A DNA stretch of 64,000 nt from Lycorma delicatula (GCF_047948215.1 NC_134467.1:35059020-35123019), one strand, 5' to 3'. Positions 49,701 through 61,520 are shown, numbered from the stretch's first letter. Notes: generated by a model from the sequence alone, not told the origin. Program-made: numbers and translations.

Positions 49701-52700
49701 GGATGTCGACAGTAAAGGGTCGTGCCCCTTCTTCTGCCTGGTCTTCATAAGTACGTTACTAAATCCTGTACCATCTAAGACCGGAAATACAGTATCGCTT
49801 TCACCTAGGTGTATAACTAGTTTTCGCTGTCTTCCTTCTGCCTTCATCTGGGCGAATCCAAGAACTGAATACTGCTAGCAGCAAGTAGAGGCAGCTGGGG
49901 ACTTTCTGTATTATTCTGTCATGCCTTGTATATCACTGCCGTAACTGGATTGTTCGAAAACCACAGATTACAAACCGTAATCACAGGCCGTAACTAAAAA
50001 CAAAGAATTTGAGACGTTTGTTTATATTAATTTTTTTCGTTACTTTAATATCGATAAAATATTGATGTTCGGGCTGTCAACGTCAGTGTTATTGAGAGAA
50101 CGAACTTAGTTACGGAAAGAAATGCGCAAGTGCTACTATAGCTAACCTCTAAATAACGCCTTAAAGAAACTGTCCGGATCGTCGTGACTGGTATACGTCT
50201 AATCGAGTTACCAAAAACGAAAAGCCAAACTCTAGCACATGACACAAAGCAACTGACCAATTACATTCACAGATTTATCATCATTGACACCATAATTTAG
50301 TGATTGGTCATCGATCTGGTATCGAATAAGTATTTCAGATGGAGGCTGCGAAATGTGTTGGTGTTTGGCTGGATTACCGTCGCTCCTGCACCGTGTATTT
50401 CCGGGAGTTATCATAGAAGGCAGGGGGATGTTGACTGCCTTGAGTAAGTTTTTAGGTAATTTGGTAGACCTTCGGGCCTTCAAGCAGGTGCTTTATGGTA
50501 ATGTGATCAACTCGGTACTATAATATAGTGTTCAGGTCTGGTCGGCGGAACTGAGGAGCGAAAGGAATAGACGTATGCTTAAGGGTATGCAGAGGAGAAT
50601 AGCTCTCCTCATAGAATTTGCGTACCCTTCTGTCTCCACTAAGGCGGTGCTGCTTATTGCAGGGGACGGGCCCTTTCGGAACGGGCTTCTACAATGGGCG
50701 TGTAAGGCTGATATACAACTTAGTATGTTCAAAGTTGGCAGGCGCGTTGAGATCGTTCTTCCACCGGGCGGTTGACTCACCGCCTGATTCCGTAGTTGAA
50801 GCCGTGGGTCAGCCGTAGTTTGAGCGAAGTCTCCTACAGGTTGACCCAGTTCCTGTCTGGAAGAATATAGTTCCGGGTATATTTGAATGCACAACAGCGG
50901 GCTAATGACCCTTTTATTTAACCTGCGGAATGCTCGACACTCCGGAGCATTTCATGTTTGCCGGTCGGACCTGTGACAGTGAGCGGTTGCAATATGAATT
51001 GATTAGTGCACCACTTATGATGGAAATTATCGGGGGCTGTATGTTGGTGAATGAGGTACAATTTTGTGCTATATCTGATCTTATCACACGAATCTTTCAA
51101 CGGAAGTTTAGGGCTACTAGGGCAACGAGGGTATTAGGGACAGCTGCCGGCTGAACGTTTATTCGTTAGTGCATGCACAGGTGGGTAGTAGTGATGAGGC
51201 ACGGAGAATATGTGGTCCTCTTGTACAAAAGTTTCTTTGTAGAAAAGTTCGAGAATGTTTTTGGGTGTTTTATTTGGATGCAAACAAAGCAAAAAGACCG
51301 AGTCCTGGCTCCTAGGGTGGGGAAACCTGAACAACATAGTCGGTCCTGGTAGCCCTACTCTGGGAGTTAGATCGAGCCGGCTTATTAAAGTAAAAGGACA
51401 CTCTGTGGAATCTAGTTCGGGAGAGAGGGAAAAAAAAGATCATTCACGAAATTTAGGACATGTTCCACTGGTAAAGGTAAAGAAAAAATATCATACAAAA
51501 GTAGATTTGGAAACGTTTTCCTACATATCCCTGAAAGTTTATTCTCCTCGTTTCTGTGCCATTCTTAAAATTAAACCAGACTGATTTAATTCTTGGTTCG
51601 AGGTAAATTAAGGGATAAATATTAAGTTTTATATGTAATCTATCCTGGAAAAAAAAAATACATCCAAATGTATTTTTAGATTTTTCAGGAAACCTTAGTG
51701 AATGAAAAACGATTGAAGTTGACAAGCACACCAACAAAAAAGTTCGTTTGAAATTCGCCAATAAGAAATTGCAGAACTGCGCAGTCAGCGAATTATATTT
51801 ACAGTTCTAAAGAGACCTAACTTAAAAGTGAATGAAATTGGAGAAAATATTTTAAAAAGAAGCACGTAAACATTGTATTTCAGTTCATTTAGATTTTTAA
51901 TAAACAATACATTAAAAAAATCCCTCCAAAATCTAATTCTCCAAGCTGCCTAATTAAAACAGCGGTGTATATAAACACAAAACAATTTTTAAATCTATTA
52001 ATCAGGATTTATCAACATAAATCTAATATATTTAGTACAATCATTATTGTACTAAAAAAACAAAAACAAATTTCATGACTCTTGATCAAATTATTTTCAA
52101 AAAATGTAAGGATTACAAAATATAAAACTCTAGTTAGTCGTATATGAATATCGTAAAGGACAATGTAACATAAACAATATGTTTATCCGTGTTGATAAAA
52201 TTTAAAACCACAAATCAATGAGTACGTGAAGAATCGATCAGATTATTAAAATAAAAATGCAAAGAAAGATAGGTAATAATTAAGAAAATATTTATTAAAT
52301 AAATCATATGAATCATATGATTCTGATAGATTACGTAATAAATTAAGTTAGTTTTAAGAACAATTGATTCATATTTTTTGAATTTCTGAAAATACGTTTT
52401 ATTATAATATAAAACTTATTACCGCAAAACAGATATCTTTAATGAGATTTTTGAGTGTTTTCCTGATATTAAATTGTAGTTTAACACCAGAAAACATTGT
52501 AATGTAAATTCATCTCTTAAACAATTCATTTCTTAAACCTAGACAAAATCGAAAAGAAATGTTTTCTAGATTTATTCTTTATACCCTAAAAATCAGCAAT
52601 GTTAAACCGACTCACAATGAAATTGTAGTCGGTTGAAAATTTGACTCTAAAACAGAATGTACAGTGCATATTTTGGTTGGAAAAATTTCAATCAATTACG

Positions 52701-55700
52701 CATATTCAACGGCGAAACGAACCGAATGGAATATCGATCCTCCTACATCCAAGATTATTTGTCTTCTTTGTCTTTCTCAAACTGGTAATCATCCAAAACT
52801 ATCAGCTAGTGATGAAATTGCTGGTCGTGTAAGTGATGCACTGCCTGTACTGGTAAGTCAATTACAATCTGTATGTTGATTTTTAAAGAGATATTGTATA
52901 ACATATAAATATGTTTTTTTAGTAAATATTCCAGATCCGATATCGACGACCTTTACCGAGCATTATGTTTCATACCTTATTATAATAAATGGGATTTAAA
53001 TTTATTTACAAAATTGTGTAATGAAGTTGTAAATAGTGATGATATTAAGGTTAACGAGTTAAAAATTATATTAGAGATTGGTGCTAAAGTTGTAGAAGCA
53101 ATAAACAATTTTGATGATTCAGAAAAATTAAAAATAAAACACTATATTATGTATCTAGATTTATGTGATGATATTCGTTGTATGAAAGATTTATCCGAAT
53201 TTCTAGTAAATATTTTTGTAAATACGTGTCTAGATGATGAAACTTTATTATATATAGATCATCATTGTCTAATTGACAAAGAATGTGACGAAATTGATCT
53301 AATGGAATTGTTAAGTATAATTAGTTCTGATATTGTAAATATATCAAAAAATCAAAGAGACTGTTATAAAAATTTGGTTCCTAATTTATACAAGTTGTAT
53401 AAATCTGATAAAAATAAGGAAATATTAAATATTACGGCGTTAATAAAAAAAAACAACTGGAATATTTGTGATTATAATAAACACTTAGAAGAAGTTAGTA
53501 GATTAAAAATGAATTTAAAAGACTATCAAGATTTCATTAAAGCAAATCCAAACGAAACTCAATTAAATAAGGTAATACAAATATTTATATATTTTAATAA
53601 AATAAAAATATAAGTTTTTATGCTAAGTAACAAATAATTATTATTTCGATCATGGAGTAGACAAGACATTAGAAGTTCTAAAGACTGAATATGAAATTAA
53701 ACAAATGAGGAATTAAAAATTAAAAACTAAAATATTATTTCATGAATTTCCTGGCTATGCCGGGAAAGTAATACAGTACCATAATCTTGCAAATTAATTT
53801 CAACTCGCACATTAAGGAATTGAAAAAAGGACTATTGAAAAAAATATTTTAAGAAATTAATTTTAAAAGGAAGTTGTTTAAACTAAATTAAGACAGTTAC
53901 TTTTAAACGGATTTGAATATAAGATCGTATATAACAGTGCTCTTTGATGGTTGGCTTTCAATTAACAACGCATCTCAGGAATAGTCGACCTGAGATTGTA
54001 CAAGACTACACTTCATCTATATTCATCTTCAATCATATTCTGAAGTAATACCTTTTGGTAGGTACGAACGCTAAGAAGCAAAAGAAACGAGATCAGTAAA
54101 CGGAATCGTTAGTTTGGTTACCAACATAACCTTCCAAGTTCTGTCTTTAACCTCCGGAACCTGTGTAAGCTATTAATTCATAGGATGATAGTTATGTAAA
54201 TGAAGTGTACTCTTGCACAGTCTCTGGTCTACAATTCCTGCGATGTGTTAGCAACTGAAATCCAACCACCAAATAACACCGTTATCCAAGATCTAGTATT
54301 CAAATCCGTATTAACGTAACTGCCTTTACTAGGATATAATTCGTACAAACTCTTGACTTCGAAATCAATGATTTGAGATGACGAGTTCATCACTACACCT
54401 ATCGTGTTTGGTTATCTAAAAATATATTTTTCTTAATTTTTTAGCCTAATTACTTCACTAGGTATTACTACAGAATATGAGATAAACGGAAATTTTCGTA
54501 GCGTGCGAAAATGCAAAGCCTGACTTGGATTCGAACTCGGGACCTCCGGATGAAAAGCCGAAAATTATTGCAGGAATTTCTTGGCTATGCCGGGAAAGTA
54601 ATACAGTACCCTAATCTTGGAAATTAATTTCAATTCACACATTAAGGATCTGACGTTTAATTGAAAAAATTGTTTAAGAAATTAATTTTAAAAGAAATTG
54701 ATTAAAATAAATTAAGACAGTTACTTTTATACGGATTTGAATAGTTGATCATATATAACAGTGTTCTTTGGTGATTGGCTTTCAAATAACAACACATCTC
54801 ATGAATAGTCGAACTGAGACTGTACAAGACTACATTTCATCTATATTCATCCTGAATCATATTCTGAAGTAATATCTTATGGAAGGTCCGAACGCTAAGA
54901 AGCAAAAGAAACGAGATCAGTAAACGGAATCGTTAGTTTGGTTAACAACATAACCTTTGCAGTTCTTTCTTTAACCTCCGGAACCAGTGTAAACTATTAA
55001 TTCATAGAATAATAATGATGAATGTAAATGAAGTGCAGTCTTTAGATGTGTGAACAACTGAAATCCAACCATCAAATAACACCGTTATCCACGATCTAGT
55101 ATTCAAATCCGTATTAACGTAACTGCCTTTACTAGGATATAAATCGTAGAACTCTCGACTTCGAAATGAACGATTTGCGATGATGAGTTCACCACTACAC
55201 CTATCGGGTTTGGTTATCAAAATATATTTTTTTCTTAATTACTTCACTAAGTATTACTTCAGAAGATGAGATGAACGTAAATTTTCGTAGCGTGTGAAAA
55301 TGCCAAGCCTGACTTGGATGCGAACCCGGGACCTCCGGATGAAAATCCGAGACGCTTCCACTTGCGCCACTGAGGCCGGCGTATCAGTGTTTGACATATA
55401 TGAAGTTATTTCTAAATCAAACAACCTCATCAATAGAAGCTAAATTAGAAAAAAAGAAAATATCTTAAAAAACCTTTCTGGATTTTAGGCCCACGATTAT
55501 AATTTAAAAAATAGCTGATATTTCTTGATAGCTATATATATGAAATACAAATTTTGAAAAATATTTTAACGAATGGTTATTTGAAAAAAAATCGGTGGTG
55601 ATTAATGTTGTTAAAAAAAAATTCTGGATCATTTATATATAAATCACTCTCCAAAAAAAGTTGGCAAGGGTTTTTTTGTTTTTTTTTTCATACACGTGCT

Positions 55701-57528
55701 CAAATTTTTATTTTAAATACTATTGGCGAAGAGAATACAAAATGGTGCACCGGACTCCTGCGCGCAAATTACGAACGATTCCTTCGTTTGAACGATTTAG
55801 CGGTGTTAAAAAAAAAATCAAGAAACAACTAAAAATTGTTATGATTTTGAAGCTTTTCGGTGTTAAGGTTTTGTTGTTAGTACGCTAAATTCATGAACAT
55901 TATTTAATAACAGTGGGAAAAACATTTTAACAAATTATCTGAAATGAAACATCAACCATGTAATTCATTTGCGGCTGACCCTAAGCTCGCCTTTTTCCAA
56001 TAAGTAACAAATTTTCTTTGTTTAATTATGTTCCAAAATACATCTGATAAAAATGGAAAATTTTTTCTCGATATCTTGCAATCTCTAAACAAGTTTTACT
56101 CATAAAAAAGGATAGTATATGGGTTTATTATTTGCCGATTGTGCTCACATTTTTACTTTAGCTGTTATTGGCGAATAGCAGACCAATGATGATGCGCCAG
56201 GGGGCTGCACACGGCTAATCCATACCGCTAGAAACAGTTCGTAATTAATTAATTTAGAGAATATTTAAGTTAATTTCTAAGCGTAAATTTTTTATTTGTA
56301 TTGTATTTACATATTACTAATATTTATTTAAGTTTATCAATAAGAGAAAAAGGTTATTATTTAATATTTAATAATACAAAAAACTTCGGTATTTATCGGG
56401 GAAAATGTTTTTTATGTGACGGGCAACCGTCCGGTGCATTACGTGGTCCGCTCTACGCCAATATAAGCAGCTAGACTGGCAGCTAACAAACCTCACACGA
56501 ACACGCAATTATAAACGAAGAAGACAGTGCCGGCATACACAAGCCAATTTCCTGTTATCAATATGTTCAGCCTTATAGATAATATTATTCTTAAATTCTC
56601 CACCTATTTCCTGCTTAAATCTAAAAGTACAGTCTTGTACAGTCTCAGATCGACCGTTCGAGAGTTGTACGGTTAATTGAAACCCAGCCATCAAAGATTA
56701 CGGGTATCCACAATAGATTATTCAAATACTATATCGTGGATACCGATGTTCATTGATTGCTGCGTTTCAATCAATCACACATCTTACGAACGGTCGATCT
56801 GTGACAGTTAAAGACTCTACTTCATTACACTGATACATATCCTCATTCATCGTCTGAAGTAACAACGTTAAGAAAAATATAATTTACATTTCTGTAAAAT
56901 GCTTAGTATTCTCATAAACGCGTTCGTATCCTCAGACAGTTTAGCCGTGTAGATGGTAGGGGATAGCGAAGCGAACCCTGACCGGCTAGTGTTAATAAAT
57001 AATATCATGGTCGCTCTAGAGAAAGAAATATTTGGGAAAGTTTTAAGAGCAGCTGGTAAATTAATAATCGATTAACAAATAGTAATAATAATTTTAATAA
57101 CACTTTTCATTTTTTTTTTACAGTTGACTGAAATATTGGTTTACATTTCAAAACTTGAAATTGAAAATATATGGACTAAACTGGAGAAAATGAAATTAGA
57201 AAGTAATTATAAATTTGCTTCTATATTACAATGGAAGGATTCTGAGATCGCTACAAAATCATTAAAATATTTTTTCAGTGTAGATAAACCAATGGATTGT
57301 TATATTGATATTTTGAAAGGGATAATATTGTATAATATAAGAATTGGTGGAAACTTAAGCGAAGATCAGCATAATGAGATTTATAAGCTGTTATGCCCGA
57401 TTAAAGATGATGAAAAATTAAAACGCATTGTACAGTTCATAAATTCAGATCAATTTCTTAAAAAAACTCCGGTTGAATATATATCTGCATTAAAAAGTAA
57501 TTATGGTCGTACAAATTGGTTTTGTTGA
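40502..57528 (+). CDS. Unit B: secreted Cys-rich tandem-family protein, 583 aa, five coding exons
   Basis: Joined exons are 40502-40765, 42863-42996, 45526-45825, 52923-53571 and 57124-57528; phases 0, 2, 2, 0; 1752 nt including TGA. Same architecture as unit A: signal peptide with cleavage after Ala27, then a helical-looking Cys/Trp/Tyr-rich secreted chain. Differences: one residue shorter in exon 1; the first Cys of the exon 3 pair is replaced by Arg136, leaving Cys153 without its usual partner; an extra Cys in KECDEIDL and a 7-residue deletion in exon 4; Leu instead of Met at the start of exon 5. All junctions are intact and no stop interrupts it, so it looks functional. Function unknown; secretion is inferred from the leader. 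Confidence 0.8.
40867..40960 (+). repeat. tRNA-like SINE in intron 1, unit B copy
   Basis: Same position and boxes as 5205-5300. Confidence 0.65.
41236..41668 (+). repeat. Insert in unit B intron 1 containing a SINE 3' part
   Basis: 41255-41375 reads gtacgagattacacttcatt, then cattcatcctcttaagtaat and cggtggttccaggaggctaa, the SINE body and tail. The rest (41376-41668) is unassigned. Absent from unit A, where the flanks join at about 5552. Confidence 0.55.
42863..42996 (+). CDS. Unit B coding exon 2
   Basis: 134 nt; residues 89-132 and two bases of Arg133; five residue differences from unit A. Confidence 0.85.
43170..43500 (+). other. Conserved GC-richer block in unit B intron 2
   Basis: Counterpart of 6919-7245, with a 105-codon open frame. 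Role unknown. Confidence 0.3.
43520..43800 (-). pseudogene. Tc1/mariner-like transposase fragment, unit B intron 2
   Basis: Orthologue of 7262-7560; the minus strand ends with VRLARTGKQEELRHRIVEV. Broken frames. Confidence 0.5.
44065..44878 (-). mobile_element. Transposase-bearing insert in unit B intron 2, absent from unit A
   Basis: The unit A flanks join at about 7812, so this 0.8 kb is B-specific (or was lost from A). The minus strand reads LWKNYPDRREPVYKIL, then GFERRVRETDMFKPQRFNAD and NFNAEEPVLNTVQ, which matches the HTH region of Tc/mariner-like transposases (fPNRR.P....F..l..RLrETG...EE.VL..V). Only the N-terminal third is present. A 13-bp inverted repeat (aattttaatagac / gtctattaaaatt, 44746-44778) lies in its right part. 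Confidence 0.5.
45526..45825 (+). CDS. Unit B coding exon 3
   Basis: 300 nt. Same junctions as unit A. Starts M-N-R where unit A has M-N-C, so one Cys of the pair is lost. FGCPYPFVSAVIDL is conserved at the end. Confidence 0.85.
45860..50000 (-). pseudogene. R1-like non-LTR retrotransposon relic, reverse strand, in unit B intron 3
   Basis: More complete than in unit A. Minus strand, 5' to 3': ORF1 about 49847-49000 (AEGRQRKLVIHLGES, KPEVIFINRVACWKTSSKD, SKGLVVVAENKET), endonuclease 48752-48366 (PILICVHANAKLPLWHSGIT, CNVAGELTTFSGAV, KWSVLDDYASDHLLLAFD), and reverse transcriptase near 47320-47080 with KGCPQGSVLGPL and, in another frame, AYTDDGLLLVE, whose YTDD core lies at 47092-47103. Frameshifts and stops throughout, and a 0.5 kb deletion with hairpins at 48794-48938. 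Inherited from before the A/B duplication. Confidence 0.8.
48794..48938. repeat. Three consecutive fold-back hairpins
   Basis: Hairpin 1, 48794-48828: arms gcttgttgtatgaaa / tttcatacaacaagc, loop 5. The loop-and-arm sequence aattctttcatacaac is repeated directly at 48831-48846. Hairpin 2, 48843-48879: arms caacgtaggtattcagc / gctgaatacctacgttg, loop 3. Hairpin 3, 48894-48938: arms cgttttttaattgggtgct / agcacccaattaaaaaacg, loop 7. All perfect. Unit A has ordinary R1-like sequence (about 10510-10985) in this place. Confidence 0.95.
50001..50330. other. Junction between the two R1-like relics, unit B
   Basis: Matches 12600-12955 in unit A; about 2.2 kb present in A (12955-15130) is missing at its right end. 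No gene. Confidence 0.5.
50331..51450 (+). pseudogene. R1-like non-LTR retrotransposon C-terminal relic, forward strand, unit B intron 3
   Basis: Forward frames: MEAAKCVGVWLDYRRS (palm/thumb end), then VWSAELRSERNRRMLKGMQR, RIALLIEFAYPSVSTKAVLL, WACKADIQLSMFKVGRRVE, and near the end GMLDTPEHFMFAGRTCDSER, a degenerate knuckle. Ends with a 3' UTR shared with unit A (ctgggagttagatcgagccg). The RT N-terminal part is missing here but partly kept in unit A. Confidence 0.75.
51451..52617. other. Noncoding part of unit B intron 3
   Basis: AT-rich, matches 15480-16690 in unit A; nothing recognised. Confidence 0.5.
52618..52880 (+). pseudogene. Transposase-type HTH fragment upstream of exon 4 (unit B)
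   Basis: MTLKQNVQCIFWLEKFQSIT and HIQRR in one frame, then RTEWNIDPPTSKII, TGNHPKLSASDEIAGRVSDA in the next. DUF4817-like. It ends at a consensus donor-like gtaagtcaa about 70 bases before the exon 4 acceptor. Confidence 0.55.
52923..53571 (+). CDS. Unit B coding exon 4
   Basis: 649 nt, the last base of Gly233 to Lys449. Same junctions as A. Contains RALCFIPYYNKWDLNLFTKL, CDDIRCMKDLSEFLVNIF, DHHCLIDKECDEIDL and NICDYNKHLEEV. 21 nt shorter than A in the MYITDTTINYSKEK region. Confidence 0.85.
53735..55390. repeat. Local tandem duplication of about 0.83 kb in unit B intron 4
   Basis: 53735-54560 and 54565-55390 repeat the same order: tggctatgccgggaaagtaa, the inverted SINE pair, then a reverse tRNA-like SINE. 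The junction falls inside the SINE (gatgaaaagccg). Units A and A' have one copy. Confidence 0.75.
55262..55392 (-). repeat. tRNA-derived SINE, reverse strand
   Basis: Orthologue of 18560-18706; the truncated twin is at 54478-54560. Confidence 0.7.
56630..56860. repeat. Head-to-head SINE pair before unit B exon 5
   Basis: Third copy of the structure at 21290-21550, centre near 56725; the left arm is shorter (starts near 56630). Confidence 0.6.
57124..57528 (+). CDS. Unit B coding exon 5 (C-terminus)
   Basis: 405 nt after ttttacag, TGA at 57526-57528, residues 450-583. The first codon is TTG (Leu), which shows that this exon is internal to the reading frame rather than a separate small gene. 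Confidence 0.85.
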   Translation: MTEILVYISKLEIENIWTKLEKMKLESNYKFASILQWKDSEIATKSLKYFFSVDKPMDCYIDILKGIILYNIRIGGNLSEDQHNEIYKLLCPIKDDEKLKRIVQFINSDQFLKKTPVEYISALKSNYGRTNWFC

Positions 57529-57563
57529 TTGTACTTTTATATAAATCTACGAATGTTTATTGA

Positions 57564-57587
57564 AATAAATATAATTAAAATAATAAA
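57564..57587 (+). terminator. Polyadenylation signals of unit B
   Basis: AATAAA at 57564-57569 and 57582-57587, in the same places as after unit A. Confidence 0.6.
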
Positions 57588-57828
57588 ATGTCATTCTTGA
57601 TCCACTTTCATTTATATTAAGAAAAAAAAAACGCAATCCAAGTTGAGAGATTTAAAAATAATTTTATAAGCAAGCATATATCAACGTTCCAGTAACATTT
57701 TCTTTCAAAAATTTTATGTTTGTGAAGAGAAAATCCGTGATAACTAATTTTTATTATCGATTACCACCTACACTGTGTTATATTCATAATTATAATTTAT
57801 TTACATATTAATCACAGGATCTCTTGCA

Positions 57829-57831
<3 letters not shown>

Positions 57832-57864
<33 letters not shown>
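57832..57864. repeat. (TA)n microsatellite
   Basis: Pure TA run of about 16 units beside the SINE. Confidence 0.9.
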
Positions 57865-57867
<3 letters not shown>

Positions 57868-57868
<1 letters not shown>

Positions 57869-57960
57869 TTTTTAGCGTGTTAAAATAGAACACGAATGAC
57901 GGGGATGCGAATCTGGGATCTCCGGATAAAAGGCCGAAACGCTACCGCTCCACCACTAAA
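57868..57960 (-). repeat. tRNA-derived SINE, reverse strand
   Basis: On the minus strand tggtggagcggtagcgtttc and B-box-like agattcgcatcccc. Orthologue of 22540-22632. Confidence 0.6.
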
Positions 57961-58239
57961 ATAGATATATCTTAATTAATTAAAAAAATAAAGATATTTT
58001 TTTAATGAATTAAAATTATTAAAAAATATCACGTATAATGAAAGTACTTATATAATGTAATTCAAAAAAAAAATGTTAAAAAATCGCGATAAATAAATAA
58101 AAATATGACAATACAATAGCAAGACTTATCCATCATACGGCGTTTTTTTGATACTTGCGCACACAGTTTAATTTAAAATATTTATAATATTATTTAAATA
58201 CAATTATTTTGTACAGTTGTATATTAGTGATATTTTAAC

Positions 58240-58745
58240 GCTCGTTATTGTGACGTAGGTACTATTGACGCAGTATACCCACTTAGCCACTAAGCTATTT
58301 AGACACTTAGTTTAGAGCATTTTTTGGGGTAGTGATCGCTTTTGAAATCTTTTTTTTTAAATGTTAGAAAATGTGCCTAAGAAAAATAAGATCTTATTCG
58401 GCGAAATCTCGAGATTCGAGATGAGAGCGACTTGGTTCTCTAGCCTTTCACCTTATTCACTTTGACCATTTAAGTTGAAACTTAAATGGGGATAAATGCC
58501 CCATATCCAGAAGTTATATGACAATTTTGGTCAAAATTGGTCCAGTATTTCTGGTGATATAAGGTGTGAGACACTGAACACACATACACGGGCATACTAA
58601 AATCCGGAAAATTTCCATAGAGTATTTGAGTTCCTTAGGTGTCAAAACTTTTATATTCGATAAATACAGCTTATACGAAATTACACCGATTATAATACTT
58701 TCCCTTCAGCAGCCATAGCTCTGGTATAGCGCTACACGGGAAAGT
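58240..58745 (+). repeat. Interspersed repeat R3, continuous copy
   Basis: Uninterrupted orthologue of the split copy at 22985-24240. Confidence 0.6.
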
Positions 58746-58955
58746 AAAATAATCATCATAAATGCCGATCTTATAATAGCAAAGTGGTAGCCTCTTGGAC
58801 TTTCATCTACGAGTCCCAGGTTAGCAACAAGTAATTTTTTCGTATCTATAATAAATGCATAATCATAATCCATTAGCATGTCCTTAGGCCTAGCGAGTGT
58901 GGAACGAATACAAATGCTTTCACTGTTGAAGCGTGTCTGTAAGCTACAGACCCGC

Positions 58956-58990
58956 ACCCGCACGTAAGCTACAGTAGCTTACGTGCGGGT
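58956..58990. repeat. Perfect hairpin, unit B spacer only
   Basis: Arms acccgcacgtaagcta / tagcttacgtgcgggt (16 bp), loop cag. The matching place in the spacer after A (about 24430-24445) has no such structure. Confidence 0.9.
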
Positions 58991-59504
58991 ACATGAAGAT
59001 CCAAACGCTTGGGAAACATTGCAAATACTTATAAATGATTTTTCTGTGTGTTATAAAATCGATACCATCACGACAAACGTTACTGACATGGAAGAAAAAG
59101 GCTTTTGCAACAGGGATTTTTCTTTAGGCAATACGCAGTAGGATGCTAAGAACTGGAGCTATGGTGCTCTGGAGTCAAAAACTAACGATTCAAGCAATAA
59201 AATCAACGCGCAAACGTTTTGCAGATTAAGGCATTTTAAGTTCGACCTTATAAAACCGAAATGCGGACTTGAAAGTTTAATGAGTCAATCCACAGTTGAT
59301 TAGTTTAGTGGCAATGAACTTGATCGAAGTGTTTATGCATATCGGTTATTGCTTGAAGGCTTGAGAGCTGAGAGAAAACAATAAAAACTGTTTTTTCAGA
59401 CGAGTGTTGTATTTATAGAAACTTTCTTAACCAAAATGTTTTTTCTAAACGAAAAACAATTTTTTTGAAGAAATCGATTTCTTCAAAAAATTCGCCTCAG
59501 GTTT

Positions 59505-59990
59505 TGTGTGTGCTGGTATAACTACTGAACATCTCCTTGCTTCTTATTTTTTCGATGGTGCAGTTAATCAACATAGTTACCTGAGAAAAATGGACGATTG
59601 TTTTCTTCCAGAATTGATGGCAAAAGTGATCGCTGACATCGTTGCGTTTCGGCAAGTCGACGCTAAATTGGATTTTTCTTTGAATCTCCGAAGACCCCTG
59701 AATGTAAATATTCCGAATCGATGGATTGGACGTGTCAGAAGATTTTCCAGCTGAATGAAAAATACCTGACCTCAATATACGTGGAAATACACTCTGGGAT
59801 TTTGTGAAAGAAGAGATCCAAAAACAGGCAGATACCTGAACAACGAACAACTCCAAGACGTTGTTCGGTCAGCTTTTGAAATTATAACTCCTGATATGAT
59901 GTTGCTGGAATCCGAACATGGAGGTGTATTTAGCTATGCATTGAACATGGTGAAATCCATACAGACGTTTTAGATCCAATGAAGGTAAAC
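59505..59990 (+). pseudogene. Tc1/mariner-like transposase C-terminal fragment
   Basis: AGITTEHLLASYFFDGAVNQ, HSYLRKMDDCFLPELM and LNVNIPNRWIGRVRRF in one frame, then RYLNNEQLQDVVRSAFEIIT in another. These match the YFFDG.V....YL..L...FLP.L and FPNRWIGR blocks. The catalytic QQDGAPAH segment is decayed and the third acidic motif is not clear. Mostly missing after unit A (near 24930). Confidence 0.7.
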
Positions 59991-61434
59991 TTCACCCGTC
60001 CTAATAATTTCATGTTTAACGTAATGGGACTTCCACCTCACAGGGTACAATCCTTAATAACAGTAGCGTATCTTTCGCTCGATGGAAGACGGACATAAGA
60101 AACATTCTTTTGTTTTTCTTCAAATTACACATATACCTATTTCTGAGGGTAAAATATTCTAACATTCCATTTTCCTCTTGAAAAAAATGAGTTATCTATT
60201 TTCATCTTCAAATCGTTCCCGTCAATTACAGAGTATTTAGGGGTTATGGAGTAATACGTCCGCATACACTTTCCTTAAAAAAAATGTCGAATATAGGTAC
60301 ACTATACATACGAAATTCTTCGCTACAAAAATTAGGCTAATACATTCCTTAATCCTTAATCTACACGTTCATGAAATAAACAAAATCTTCTATTTACAGA
60401 TTGTTGGATTGAACAATATATTACTCATAAAGGAACAGAATTGCAACAAGTTGCTTTTACACAACTCAATTTATTTACTCTAGTTTAAAGAAAAAGAGAC
60501 ATTTTATTTGTTTGTATGAAAGAACTTAGGTATATGGAAAATCACTTTCGATTGTATAAAACCAAACTCTAGAACCAATGAATATAAACATCTCTTATAA
60601 TATATCATTGAAAATCTCTCAATGAGGACATATTACTGCAGTTGAGAGGTGCACAACTAGATGTTTCATCAGTCCTAAATACAAAATTTCAACATCCTAC
60701 TGTTGTTAGTCATTTGTGACTTATGCGAATAAATACGACCATACGTACGTAGTAAAGACGTAAGGCTGAACCTAGTCAAAATGGATTAAGGTATCGTCAA
60801 AATGGATAATTCCGGTGATATCTAAAAACTGATAAATTTGCGATCACAATACTTCCATATACTTTGTACAAGGAAGTAAAACTATAATACAAATTGAATA
60901 ATAACAGTTCAGTTAAGTTATAAATTTCAAACCTTAAAAATGGTATATTATTTTGATTTGCGGCGAATCAAAAAAAAAAAAAAAACGAATATATTTAAAC
61001 AAATAATTAAAAAAGATTTATTTAATTGTTTAATCTTATGTTGAAATAAATTTTGCCTAATATACAAAAATATTTAAATTATGGAAATGGTAACATATAT
61101 ACTGTATTCCCGAAATCTAATAGAAATACCATTAATATTCATACATATAATAATATTATAAAACACATGTAATAATATACTCAGTTAAGTTGAAAAACAA
61201 AAATAATAAATTAGAAAATGATGCAACATTACTGTAAATTACATTTTCTTTATTCAAGTGTAACTGATGTTATACAGTGTTTGTATAATTGTACGTAACA
61301 TTTTGCATTATAATTCATTAAATTTTTTAATATTCTAGTTTCTGTTGGAAACATAAGCATCTAGGTTACACTGTTAATCGATGTAAGTAAATTTTTCTAC
61401 TAATTTTGCTGTACAATTCACTAATTAGGAGTAG

Positions 61435-61436
61435 TA

Positions 61437-61477
<41 letters not shown>

Positions 61478-61520
61478 TTATACACATCAACATATATATT
61501 ATATATATATATATATATAC
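61435..61520. repeat. (TA)n-rich microsatellite
   Basis: Two TA runs separated by a short interruption (tttatacacatcaaca). Confidence 0.9.

Larger units (their letters stand above)
53572..57123 (+). other. Unit B intron 4
   Basis: Holds a local tandem duplication (53735-55390), then 55410-56620, which resembles 31140-32520, then the inverted SINE pair. No further exon seen. Confidence 0.6.
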
